Assembly (NCBI GenBank): GCA_964550565.1
Contig: CAZKAI010000039.1
Coordinates: forward strand, 1-36,636
Source: Anaeroglomus sp964550565
Lineage (GTDB): Bacteria; Planctomycetota; Phycisphaerae; Sedimentisphaerales; Anaerohalosphaeraceae
Direction of reading: 5' to 3'
Length of the DNA: 36,636 nt
Shown here: piece by piece, positions 17,720 to 26,050 of the stretch
Layout: every line of letters starts with the position of its first letter
How positions within the stretch are numbered: position 1 is the first letter of the stretch
The notes under the pieces: model-generated
What the model saw: only the letters and a program-made list of their open reading frames with translations
What the model was told of the DNA's origin: nothing
Databases searched by the model: none
Program-made: the position numbers and the translations under genes

Positions 17720-18499
17720 TTAAACCGTGATCTCTTTTTTGGGCAGACGAATCTTAAAACAGGTTCCTTTGCCGACTTCTGATTCTACGCTGATCAGGCC
17801 ATCGTGTTTTTCAATAATTCGTTTACAAAAAGACAGCCCAAGTCCATTGTTGGGGCCATCCGGGCAATTTTTCTTTGTGGAATAAAACGGTTCAAATATC
17901 TGACGCAGTGCGGCTGGTGCAATCCCGCGGCCGGTGTCGATAATTTCGATCCATACGGCATCTTCATGGCAATAGGCCCGGATGCGCAGCTCACCAGGCT
18001 GGCCGAGCATGGCCTGACGGGCATTGAGAATCAGATTCATTAAGACCTGCCGCAGGGATGGCCCATCTGCCAAGATTAATAAATCTTCCGGCACCTGAAT
18101 CGAAACACGAATATTATCTTTTTCAAAATCACGACCAATCCCACCGAAGACGTCTTCAATCAGAGAATTTATGGAGACTTCTTGTGTCGAGAATGGTTTC
18201 TGATTTGCTAAAACCATAACCCGCTGCAGCATTTCAGTCGCTTTTTGACTGAGCATCATGGCCTTGGTGAGGGCTTTCTGAGCCAATTCCTTGTCCTCGG
18301 GATGGCTCAGGGCAAGCTGGGCATAGTTGCCTACCGGCGTCAGCAGGTTATTCATTTCATGGGCAGTCATTGCCCAGGCCATGCCTACAGCAGCCAGAGT
18401 ATGCAACTGATCCGACTGTTGAATCAGATGGTTGTACTGTTCTTCACGAAATTGCAGTTGACGGTGCAGGGCCTGTCGTTTTTGCAGCACGCCGTTCAT
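17720..18499 (-). CDS. Soluble sensor histidine kinase
   Basis: The 259-residue protein has no membrane segment or recognised sensor domain, only a short N-terminal coiled-coil (about 5-35), a dimerisation/phosphoacceptor region with H47 in AHEMNNLLTP, and a GHKL ATPase domain. The N box is NLILNARQAM, the G1 box DTGRGIAP, the F box FEPFYSTK and the G2 box GLGLSFCKRII. AAGGGG lies 6 nt before the ATG. It heads a three-gene minus-strand unit with the two CNNM genes and is divergent from a single-domain response regulator, its likely partner. Its signal must come from an associated protein or the cytoplasm. Confidence 0.9.
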   Translation of the reverse strand: MNGVLQKRQALHRQLQFREEQYNHLIQQSDQLHTLAAVGMAWAMTAHEMNNLLTPVGNYAQLALSHPEDKELAQKALTKAMMLSQKATEMLQRVMVLANQKPFSTQEVSINSLIEDVFGGIGRDFEKDNIRVSIQVPEDLLILADGPSLRQVLMNLILNARQAMLGQPGELRIRAYCHEDAVWIEIIDTGRGIAPAALRQIFEPFYSTKKNCPDGPNNGLGLSFCKRIIEKHDGLISVESEVGKGTCFKIRLPKKEITV

Positions 18500-18641
18500 C
18501 CATTGCCCCTTGTTTTAAATCATTGATTTTTCTAATCTTAGCGATTCACTGTACGAATGTATTAAGTATCGACATTTTACCGATAAATACTTGAAACTTA
18601 TATTAATTAGCCCGTTGGGGAGTGACGCCAAAAGATATCAC

Positions 18642-18669
18642 TTGCAAACAAGAGACCTTTGTGTAAGAT
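18642..18669 (+). promoter_or_regulatory. Candidate promoter of the response regulator gene
   Basis: TTGCAA (18642-18647) and TAAGAT (18664-18669) are separated by 16 bp and lie about 36 bp before the start codon at 18706. It is a moderate match. No convincing promoter was seen on the opposite strand for the kinase. Confidence 0.35.
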
Positions 18670-18705
18670 AATAGAATAAACCATATAGGACATAATAGCT
18701 CTGAT

Positions 18706-19176
18706 ATGACGACCAATAAATCCAAAGAAGACGCAAAGAAACCAGTAGTTTTGGTGGTTGATGATAACCTTCAGAATCTGGAGCTGATCATGGCTTACCT
18801 GGAAGATGTGGACTGCCAGACAGTGTCTGCATCCAGTGGGATGGAAGCTCTTGATATTATCGCCAACCAGATACCGGATTTGGTATTGCTGGACGTAATG
18901 ATGCCCAGAATCAGCGGTTTTGAAGTCTGCAGACGGATAAAGAACGATCCCCACACAGCACATATTCCCGTGATTATGGTTACGGCGCTCAATGAGCTGG
19001 CAGATATTGAGAAGGCTATTAATTCAGGAACGGATGATTTTTTGAGCAAGCCTGTCAATAAATGGGAGTTAATTACTCGTGTCAAGACTATGCTCAAACT
19101 CAAACATTTGACGGATCGCCTGGAAAAAACACTGGCTTATTTGAGTGAAGTGGAAAAAGCAACGCACGCCCGTTAA
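18706..19176 (+). CDS. Single-domain response regulator (CheY/PleD-type receiver)
   Basis: The 156-residue protein is a receiver domain with a short C-terminal helix and no DNA-binding or enzymatic output. The acidic pair D19-D20 in VVDDN, the phosphoacceptor D63 in LLDVMMP, T93 in MVTALNE and K115 in LSKPVNKWEL are all in place. The tail (about 125-156) is helical and could pair as a coiled coil. The divergent histidine kinase gene is the obvious phosphodonor. With no output domain, it probably acts by protein contact or as a phosphorelay step. No clear Shine-Dalgarno precedes the ATG. Confidence 0.9.
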   Translation: MTTNKSKEDAKKPVVLVVDDNLQNLELIMAYLEDVDCQTVSASSGMEALDIIANQIPDLVLLDVMMPRISGFEVCRRIKNDPHTAHIPVIMVTALNELADIEKAINSGTDDFLSKPVNKWELITRVKTMLKLKHLTDRLEKTLAYLSEVEKATHAR

Positions 19177-19422
19177 TACATATTAGATAGCCAGGTATAT
19201 CCACAATAGGGCGGCGGACATGTTTTGCACGTCCTATAAATAGCATCTATTTGCCTTTAGTCGTTACAGCCGGTAAACATGGCAAGGTCATTTCTTTAAG
19301 TGTCTTAAAAAAAAAGTCCTTCTCTGATTCGCCTTAATCGGCCCAAATGTTTCGTCGATACCCCAAGTACAACCGTTTGTAATGCTTAATTAATGTACTT
19401 ATTTAGGGTAGGAACCAAGAGG

Positions 19423-21042
19423 ATGAGTAAACTCCTCGAGATCTTTGGCAAAGGGATCACGATAGACAGTGTCGAACTGGTTTGGAACTGGCTGGCGGCT
19501 CAGCAGCCTGCCAATCCGGCCCAGGGAAACCTCGACGAACAACTCGGCAGGGTGATTGAATTGCTTTCTGACCGGAATTTCGACCAGGCCGAGCAGGTTC
19601 TGCGTTTTTATTTGTTCGAGAAGCCGGATTGTCCTCGCGGACGCGTCGCCGCCGCATCTATTTGCATTCAAAAAAATGATTTGCAGGGCGCGATTGAACA
19701 GGCTCGCAGTGTTTATCTGCGTCAGCCGCATAATACTATGGCGCTGTATCTGATAGGCTTTTGCTGTGAACGGCTGGAGCAAGTTGATCAAGCCATCGAA
19801 TTTTATCAGGATTGCCTAAAATTCAAGCGTCATCTTCAACTGCCGCGTCAGCGAATGGCTGCAATCCACTTGCGTAACGGCAGAATCGACAAGGCCATCG
19901 AAGAATATATCGTATTGACATCCGAACATCAGGATGATATTGAATCGATCACGCTGCTCGGGTATCTTTATCTTGCCTCCGGGCAATATGCCCAAGCTGT
20001 CAATGCGTTCAATCTTGCGATTTTGTCGCATCCGGATAATTTTAACCAGGACGGCAAAGAAGATGAATTGACGCCGCTGCTTGAGCAGGGGCTTTATGAG
20101 CAGGCATTTGAGAATATCTATTCTATTATGGATCAAATCGGGGCGATGCCTGACTTGTATGTCCAGTTGGGTGATATATGCAGGCATGCCGGCAGGGTGA
20201 CTGAGGCGATTTCGCACTATGAAGCCGCCCTGCGGATGCAGCCGAATTCTCTGGAAGCCACCATCAAGCTGGGCAGCCAATATCTGCGCGATGGCCACCC
20301 GGGTCTTGCTGCTGAACAATTCAATAAGGCCGCCGAGATCAATGATGAAATTATCGATGCATACGCAGGTCTTGCGATTGCTCAGTATCTGGAAGGACAA
20401 TCCATTGAGTCTGAGCAGACTTTATCATTAGCGGCCAGCATTCATCAAAACAGTATCCTTTTATTTGCTGAAACGGCGGCATTGCATCTCAAATCATCGT
20501 TGAATCAGGACCAGGTGCAGTCCGACGAATCCCTGACCCGGGATGATATCATAGAAACCTTCATCAATGGCTGGCGCAAAAAGATGTCCAGTACCGGACC
20601 GAATGCGGATTTGTATTATAAGTACGGGGTTTTACTGATGATTCGCGGGCAGATTAAAGATGCAATTCATTGGTTCCAAAGGGCCCTTTCGGTAAATTCT
20701 ACGCATTATCGGTCCAGAATCAAGCTTTGTCTTGCACTACGTGAAATCGACCAGAATGATGAAGCCTTTGGGATTCTCAAAGAAAGCACCGTGCTGCCGT
20801 CAGCTATGCTGGAACTGCATTACCAGACCGCGCTGTTATTCTGTGACAAGCCGAGGTTTGCCAAGGCCATGCAGCATATTCAAACCAATAATACATTCCA
20901 CGGATTATCATCAGAAGATACTCGGGATTATATCGAGGTCGTCCTGGAAAACCTTGGCATCGTGGACAGGGCGCTGTCAAGCTGGTCACGTATTGAACAG
21001 ACATCCATGCTGGCACTGAGCATATCGCAACAGGAACAATAA
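19423..21042 (+). CDS. Large TPR-repeat protein
   Basis: The product (539 residues from this start) is built almost wholly of TPR units, for example LYLIGFCCERLEQVDQAIEF, YVQLGDICRHAGRVTEAISH and YKYGVLLMIRGQIKDAIHWF. No signal peptide or catalytic domain was seen, so it is probably cytoplasmic and acts as a scaffold. The start at 19423 is preferred to 19393 because TAGGA lies 9 nt before it and nothing resembling a Shine-Dalgarno precedes 19393. The 246 bp between it and the response regulator gene contain no recognised gene or strong promoter. Functional linkage to the two-component pair is only positional. Confidence 0.85.
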   Translation: MSKLLEIFGKGITIDSVELVWNWLAAQQPANPAQGNLDEQLGRVIELLSDRNFDQAEQVLRFYLFEKPDCPRGRVAAASICIQKNDLQGAIEQARSVYLRQPHNTMALYLIGFCCERLEQVDQAIEFYQDCLKFKRHLQLPRQRMAAIHLRNGRIDKAIEEYIVLTSEHQDDIESITLLGYLYLASGQYAQAVNAFNLAILSHPDNFNQDGKEDELTPLLEQGLYEQAFENIYSIMDQIGAMPDLYVQLGDICRHAGRVTEAISHYEAALRMQPNSLEATIKLGSQYLRDGHPGLAAEQFNKAAEINDEIIDAYAGLAIAQYLEGQSIESEQTLSLAASIHQNSILLFAETAALHLKSSLNQDQVQSDESLTRDDIIETFINGWRKKMSSTGPNADLYYKYGVLLMIRGQIKDAIHWFQRALSVNSTHYRSRIKLCLALREIDQNDEAFGILKESTVLPSAMLELHYQTALLFCDKPRFAKAMQHIQTNNTFHGLSSEDTRDYIEVVLENLGIVDRALSSWSRIEQTSMLALSISQQEQ

Positions 21043-21266
21043 AAGGTGCATGTCCATATTAACTGCGGCTGCACTGTAAAAAAGCGATCTCATCATGGCA
21101 TAAGTCCTTAAATTTCAGTATTTTAATCACGTTAGCTCTTTTATCCTTGAATGCAACATAAGATACATTATAGGACCATGTAGATTTTGTTTTTCAGGCC
21201 TTAACTACGGCTGATTTAGGCCGGATTTGGGCTTTTAATGGCTTATACAGGCTCCAAGGTTTGATT

Positions 21267-21614
21267 TTAAACGGATATATCCAAGGCATCCACTTTAGCG
21301 GCAAGTATGAAATCATTTTCATGCAGACCTTTAATCTTATGTGTGTAGAGTTCAATGATGACTTTCCCCCAACTCAGGAAGATGTCGGGATGATGTTGCT
21401 GTTGTTCGGCCAGTGTGCCGACTTTGTTGGTAAAGGCTAACGCTTCGGCAAAGTTCTTGAAGCGATAGGTCTTGCGAAGCCGGCCGTTTTCAACCGTCCA
21501 TCCATTGTTTAGACGACATAACAGCTCTTTTATGGAATTATCTGGCAGGGGGTTGCCGCCCGATTTACATGGGACACACTCCTTGGCTGATAGTGACTGA
21601 ACTGGCTTTTCCAT
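21267..21614 (-). CDS. phhB: Pterin-4a-carbinolamine dehydratase (PhhB/DCoH family)
   Basis: The enzyme dehydrates 4a-hydroxytetrahydrobiopterin during pterin recycling. Some bacterial homologues act elsewhere, for example in cofactor metabolism. The protein (115 residues from this start) has the family core: GWTVENGRLRKTYRFKNF, then AEQQQHHPDIFLSWGKV with the His-His-Pro catalytic element, and THKIKGLHENDFILAAKVD. The start at 21614 has GGGGAG 7 nt upstream. A longer frame to 21686 would run into the rhamnosidase gene. It lies 41 bp downstream of that gene on the same strand. No aromatic hydroxylase is nearby to explain it. Confidence 0.9.
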   Translation of the reverse strand: MEKPVQSLSAKECVPCKSGGNPLPDNSIKELLCRLNNGWTVENGRLRKTYRFKNFAEALAFTNKVGTLAEQQQHHPDIFLSWGKVIIELYTHKIKGLHENDFILAAKVDALDISV

Positions 21615-21655
21615 ATCGAACTCCCCTGCCATATATTGAATTTCAGATGATACCC

Positions 21656-24007
21656 TTACTGAGCGTTGTCGGCAGAAATCTTCCATTCTCCAGCTTCTAC
21701 GGCAAAACGAATCCAGTGTTCATCTTCACCTGCAAACTCAATTTTGCCGGCCTTGCCAACTATACTTTCTTTATCTTTATAAACCGGGGTGTTATTTACG
21801 GTAATCAATGACATCCTCGTCCCACGCTTGGGAATGCCAATCAATGTTTTAGCCGGTGTTTTCAGATTCATTTGAAAATGGTGTTCACTTTGCTGCAGTT
21901 TTAATTCAATTTCTCCGTGCGGTAAAGAAACTACGGATGTGATTTCACGAAGACCGCCCATCTGAGGCATAATCGATACATTCGCAAAGGCAGCCGCTGC
22001 CGGTGAAATGCCTGTAATATACTGACTGAGAATCGTTAACGGGCCACCTGACCATCCATGATTATAGCTGCCTCCTTCAGTATCCCAGCCTTCCCAAAGC
22101 GTTGATAATTCGCTTGCGATCTGCTTATCATAACGCAATTTCATTCTTTCGATGGCCTGCTCGGGTGCATTCATCAGGCAAAGCGCTTCGAGCACATATT
22201 TTTCCATGTAGGGACTGGCATGATATTCTGTTTTCAGTACCTTTTGTATGGCGGGATAATAATCAGGTTGGGCCAGGCCTGCAACAACGGCCATAGCCTG
22301 AGCTCGGTCGTCTGTTTTGCCCTGATAGCCCGGAGTCCGGTAGCAATCGCCCTGCCAAAATGTTTTATTGTACTGAGCTGCAATCCACTCCATTTTTTTC
22401 TGGTACTCGGGCACATCCTTATCATGGCCGGTCAAATGTGCTATTTCGACAGCCGCTTTCATTGCCAGATAGAACCAGGCATTTTCAATGACTGCAACAT
22501 CGATATTGGTTCCCCAATCCACCCAGTCCCATTCGCCGCCGCGATGAATAACCAGGCCGTTATTGTCGAATTTCCAAAGATTGAGATAGTCTTTCACCTG
22601 CGGGTAAATGTCCGCAATGATTTGTTTGTCACCTGTGTACCAGTAATACGTCCAGATTCCATACCAGCCTGCACAGGCAAGGCTCTGCATGGGCAATTCC
22701 TTATCCCATGATCCATCTTCAGAGGGTCCTCCAGGGATAGGAATCCCGGCTGGTGATGGAGAGTAAAAAACCTTGTCTTTCCGCTGCCACCGGACCAATT
22801 CCTGAATGCACTTGCGTGCCAATTGAGGGCCATGCACCGCATCAAAGACATAAAATGCCTCGCCGATTTCATTCACTGCGTCTCCAATCCACTGGGCACG
22901 TTCACGATCCGGACAATCCATATACGTATCACGCATGGTGATATATAACGTCCGTCGGGCTTTTTCCCACAATGTGTTTAGTGCTTTATCGTCACAATTG
23001 AAACTTCCCGCAAATTCCGCGTTATAGCCGGTTTCACGATATTTCAGAGCCAATACCTCAGCGCCTTCGGGGACACTGTAACGGACATCATGGCCGTTCA
23101 TCCACCCGAGTGATTCGTATTCCTGAACACCCTCTCTGGTGATATATACTGCCCGCACGCTGGGCACACCGCTGATGATATAATCATCCGTCTTGATTTC
23201 GATGGATTTTCCAGCCGGAGCTTTTACTTTGAGATATGGTGTAACCTGGGCGTTATAGGGCAGCTTGCCGATAAAGAGCCGCTGGCCGTTTTTTTCGGCT
23301 TGTTCTTTGACATTGGAATACTCCACCAATCCTGAATTTTTCCATTGCAGGAGCGGCCTTTTTTCCAGTGCATTCCATGGCGCTACCGGTGGTTTGCCAA
23401 ATAATGCAGCTTTTGACCAGGCGGAATCATCGTAGTCAGCGCCCTGCCAATTGCCTAAATCCTGCCGGGCATCAAACTGGATATTTCCCTCCGGTAATCG
23501 ATAGTTGGGATGGGGCGGTTCAGTCTGACCATAGGCCGGATGCGGACGAATCTTCCAGTCGCTTCCTGATGCAAATCGCTTGCCGTCCACGGATAAATCG
23601 AAAACAAGGCCCACCCTGCCGCTATTATTATGAGAAAAACCGTGCTTGCCCCAGTACCAGACCAGAACGGCGATGGTATTATCCCCGGCTTTTAAATACT
23701 TTGTCAGATCGACTTCATCATAATAGGTATCCTCAGGCGAAGGCCCGCGTTTGAGTTGTCCTTCAAACACGGCCATCTGCCCGTTAATCCATAGCCAGTA
23801 TTTGCTGTCGCAGGCAATCGAAGCCACTGCACTTTGCGGCGTTTTCTCGATATTCATATGTGACCTATAACACAGCCAGCTATTGGGTTTGACCGATTCA
23901 CTCAAACCGATCCACTCAGCCAGCCAAGGCTCTTGCACGGCCTGTGCTGAAAAAGACACCAATCCCCATAATATTGCCGTAAAACCTATGCGAAAAAATC
24001 GTTTCAT
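21656..24007 (-). CDS. Secreted alpha-L-rhamnosidase (GH78)
   Basis: GH78 enzymes release terminal L-rhamnose from plant or algal glycans by inversion. The 783-residue protein has a signal peptide (about 1-23), N-terminal beta-sandwich domains (about 28-335, including the WINGQ carbohydrate-domain strand), an (alpha/alpha)6 catalytic barrel (about 340-690) and a C-terminal sandwich. Family landmarks are MDCPDRERAQWIGD around 363-376 with the catalytic acid region, LWEGWD at 637-642 and NHGWSGGP at 649-656. The 372-bp region upstream contains no clear minus-strand promoter. Together with the ABC transporter it suggests that rhamnosylated polysaccharide is a substrate. Confidence 0.94.
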   Translation of the reverse strand: MKRFFRIGFTAILWGLVSFSAQAVQEPWLAEWIGLSESVKPNSWLCYRSHMNIEKTPQSAVASIACDSKYWLWINGQMAVFEGQLKRGPSPEDTYYDEVDLTKYLKAGDNTIAVLVWYWGKHGFSHNNSGRVGLVFDLSVDGKRFASGSDWKIRPHPAYGQTEPPHPNYRLPEGNIQFDARQDLGNWQGADYDDSAWSKAALFGKPPVAPWNALEKRPLLQWKNSGLVEYSNVKEQAEKNGQRLFIGKLPYNAQVTPYLKVKAPAGKSIEIKTDDYIISGVPSVRAVYITREGVQEYESLGWMNGHDVRYSVPEGAEVLALKYRETGYNAEFAGSFNCDDKALNTLWEKARRTLYITMRDTYMDCPDRERAQWIGDAVNEIGEAFYVFDAVHGPQLARKCIQELVRWQRKDKVFYSPSPAGIPIPGGPSEDGSWDKELPMQSLACAGWYGIWTYYWYTGDKQIIADIYPQVKDYLNLWKFDNNGLVIHRGGEWDWVDWGTNIDVAVIENAWFYLAMKAAVEIAHLTGHDKDVPEYQKKMEWIAAQYNKTFWQGDCYRTPGYQGKTDDRAQAMAVVAGLAQPDYYPAIQKVLKTEYHASPYMEKYVLEALCLMNAPEQAIERMKLRYDKQIASELSTLWEGWDTEGGSYNHGWSGGPLTILSQYITGISPAAAAFANVSIMPQMGGLREITSVVSLPHGEIELKLQQSEHHFQMNLKTPAKTLIGIPKRGTRMSLITVNNTPVYKDKESIVGKAGKIEFAGEDEHWIRFAVEAGEWKISADNAQ

Positions 24008-24379
24008 CCGAAGCTCTCCTGAACAAAGTCTGTTTTTTAATCACTGACGCTGTCAATGTCCGAATAATAACACGAAGTCGGATAAGATATAACCATTTTT
24101 ATCAATAAGGCCGATAATCATCTGAAAAAAAACAACAGATTGACATTGAATTCATCTCTCGTGCCAGAAGGAGTTCAACTGTAAGTATATCCATAATAAA
24201 ACAAAATCATATTTTCAGCGGGTCGAATTCACATGAATGTCTTCAAACCAAGCTGATTGCTTGACTTTTTTGACAAAATCTGATATCATCTGCCTTAATA
24301 TAGAGAAGATAGCATTGTTATACTATCAGCTCTGGGGTGGTTAAATTTCGTTTAACACATAGTCTGGGGAGTAATTGAA
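24008..24379. other. Divergent intergenic region, rhamnosidase and cohesin/dockerin-like gene
   Basis: This 372-bp AT-rich stretch separates two divergent genes. It holds a good plus-strand promoter (24261-24289) and a 90-nt leader with small hairpins (GATAG...CTATC near 24310-24326; TTAAATTTCGTTTAA). A TTGACA on the minus strand near 24050 has no matching -10. I see no ORF, operator palindrome or RNA gene. Confidence 0.5.
24261..24289 (+). promoter_or_regulatory. Promoter of the cohesin/dockerin-like gene
   Basis: TTGACT (24261-24266) and TATCAT (24284-24289) are separated by 17 bp. The resulting leader of about 85 nt ends with GGGGAG before the ATG at 24380. Confidence 0.6.
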
Positions 24380-25954
24380 ATGGCTGGATTGAAGAAACTA
24401 TTAGGCTTATTTTGTGTTCTGGTTTTATCATCAACTTTGTTGGCGGCCCCAAAAGCATGGGTCTCAACCAGTTACAGGCCGGATTTCTGGTCCTCAGGGA
24501 CATGGTATCGAGCGCCTGTGACCGAGGGTTATATGGACCTGCGTCTGGCAATCGAAAACGCAACCTTTGACCATGCCGAGTTTTCTATATCTTATGACAG
24601 CAGCATTCTATATACACCGGGTACGGCTAATTTTCTGGATATCATGCCGGGCCTGAGTATTTCCGGTGCCAACACCATTAACCTTGACGGGACCTGGAAA
24701 AAGACGACGTTTACCCTGACCGGGGCGGTATCGATTGGAGCAATTCAGTATGAATCCGAAGCGGTATTCAGGCTCCGTCTGATTCCTCATGCTGAGGGTA
24801 CTATTCCCATCAGCCTGTGGACCAGTGCCAGTCCTCGCTATCCGGATTCTTACAAGTCCTGTTCACTGACTCTTCGCAGTGGAACGGATGAAGTCCCATT
24901 TGAACGCAAAGAATGGAATGACAGTGTTCAGCTTGTCACATTCACCGACAAGACTTCAGCATCCGTAATGTATCATTACGACCTGAATCTGGGTACACCC
25001 ATATCCAATGGCATTATTCGGATTACCTATGCCGACAGCAGCGTGGAAGAATTTACTGCTTCCAATCATGGCCGGGGCATTACTATCGACAGCAATTATG
25101 GCGGATATTATATTACCGCTCAGCCCGATGCTATTCAATATGCGATCATCTTCCCGGAATACGAAGACACCATTCTTGACAGCATCAGCGGCGGATGGTC
25201 AACCTCGCATAGCCAGCCGGAAATGATGTTTTTTGCCCGCGAAGCGTCGGAAGGATTTCATGGCCTGCGGGCGACCTCCGATGATATCGAGCTGACTGTG
25301 GATTTGGCCGGCATTGGAGAAGATTTCGGCAGTTCCGCGTATGATGCCATCCTGATGAACTACGAGCAAGGTGTTCTCAGCAAAACGTTTGATTTTGATT
25401 ATGTCAACAACGACACCATCAAGATGACCATTCTGGGCGGCCTGGAAGCCAATCCCAATTACGTCCTTTATCTGTATAAAAATGGCCTCATCGCCGGCCG
25501 GACATGGTTTGGTGCATCGACTTTTTATCCGGTCACTTTTACGGTTAAAGATTTGTCTGATAACGTGCTACCCGGTGCGATCGTGACGATTCCGCAATGG
25601 GGAATGCATGGCCCTGCGAATCTTGAACAGATTACTGATGAGAACGGCGAAGCTGTCTTTGAACTGCCCGGTTCTGAATGGGGGAATTATTATAATTACT
25701 ATGTCGTGCTTGCCGACCATGAAGATGCGGTCGGAAACTTCCAGGTCGTTGATGCTGCGGTCATTGTGCCGATCGTCATGGGCCCGATTCGCGGATTGGA
25801 TATGGATGATTTTGCCATCCTTGCCTCGCAATGGGCCATGGAATACTGCCAGTGGAGCAACGACTGCAACGGCGCCGATCGCAATCGGGATGGCACCGTG
25901 GATATGGAAGACCTTGCGATATTTGTTGATCGGTGGCTGAAAGATATGAACTAA
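24380..25954 (+). CDS. Secreted protein with cohesin-like and dockerin-like domains
   Basis: A signal peptide (about 1-22, ending LLAA) leads into a beta-sandwich (about 35-150) whose FSISYDSSILYTPGTANFLD strand pattern resembles cohesin modules. A less defined central region follows, then a carboxypeptidase-regulatory-like Ig fold (about 385-450; FTVKDLSDNVLPGAIVTIPQ, TDENGEAVFEL), and a C-terminal dockerin-like segment (about 470-524). Its second helix unit has a canonical EF-hand loop, D500-R-N-R-D-G-T-V-D-M-E-D511; the first lacks the calcium loop. Such tails are common on exported planctomycete proteins and are taken as attachment or sorting modules. No catalytic domain was recognised, so it may be a scaffold, adhesin or sugar-binding protein. 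Confidence 0.8.
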   Translation: MAGLKKLLGLFCVLVLSSTLLAAPKAWVSTSYRPDFWSSGTWYRAPVTEGYMDLRLAIENATFDHAEFSISYDSSILYTPGTANFLDIMPGLSISGANTINLDGTWKKTTFTLTGAVSIGAIQYESEAVFRLRLIPHAEGTIPISLWTSASPRYPDSYKSCSLTLRSGTDEVPFERKEWNDSVQLVTFTDKTSASVMYHYDLNLGTPISNGIIRITYADSSVEEFTASNHGRGITIDSNYGGYYITAQPDAIQYAIIFPEYEDTILDSISGGWSTSHSQPEMMFFAREASEGFHGLRATSDDIELTVDLAGIGEDFGSSAYDAILMNYEQGVLSKTFDFDYVNNDTIKMTILGGLEANPNYVLYLYKNGLIAGRTWFGASTFYPVTFTVKDLSDNVLPGAIVTIPQWGMHGPANLEQITDENGEAVFELPGSEWGNYYNYYVVLADHEDAVGNFQVVDAAVIVPIVMGPIRGLDMDDFAILASQWAMEYCQWSNDCNGADRNRDGTVDMEDLAIFVDRWLKDMN

Positions 25955-25980
25955 ACGGATTTCAATTCCTTACGATTTTT

Positions 25981-26016
25981 AACGCCCCTTTCCGGGTTAA
26001 ACCGAAAAGGGGCGTT
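25981..26016 (+). terminator. Terminator after the cohesin/dockerin-like gene
   Basis: An 11-bp perfect stem (AACGCCCCTTT at 25981-25991, AAAGGGGCGTT at 26006-26016) with an inner GGT/ACC pairing is followed by TGATTTT on the plus strand. It lies 26 bp after the stop codon. The minus-strand side is followed by A, so it should not stop the opposing operon. Confidence 0.75.
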
Positions 26017-26050
26017 TGATTTTGCTTGAACCAGACAGACAAATAGTCGC

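Noticed and set aside
19177..19422. GGACATG/CACGTCC imperfect hairpin and A9 tract after the response regulator gene
   Set aside because: The hairpin has a mismatch and is not followed by T; the A tract is far from it. Nothing convincing is there.
21043..21266. AGGCC-type hairpins between the TPR gene and phhB
   Set aside because: The stems are only about 5 bp and lack T tracts. I could not support a terminator.
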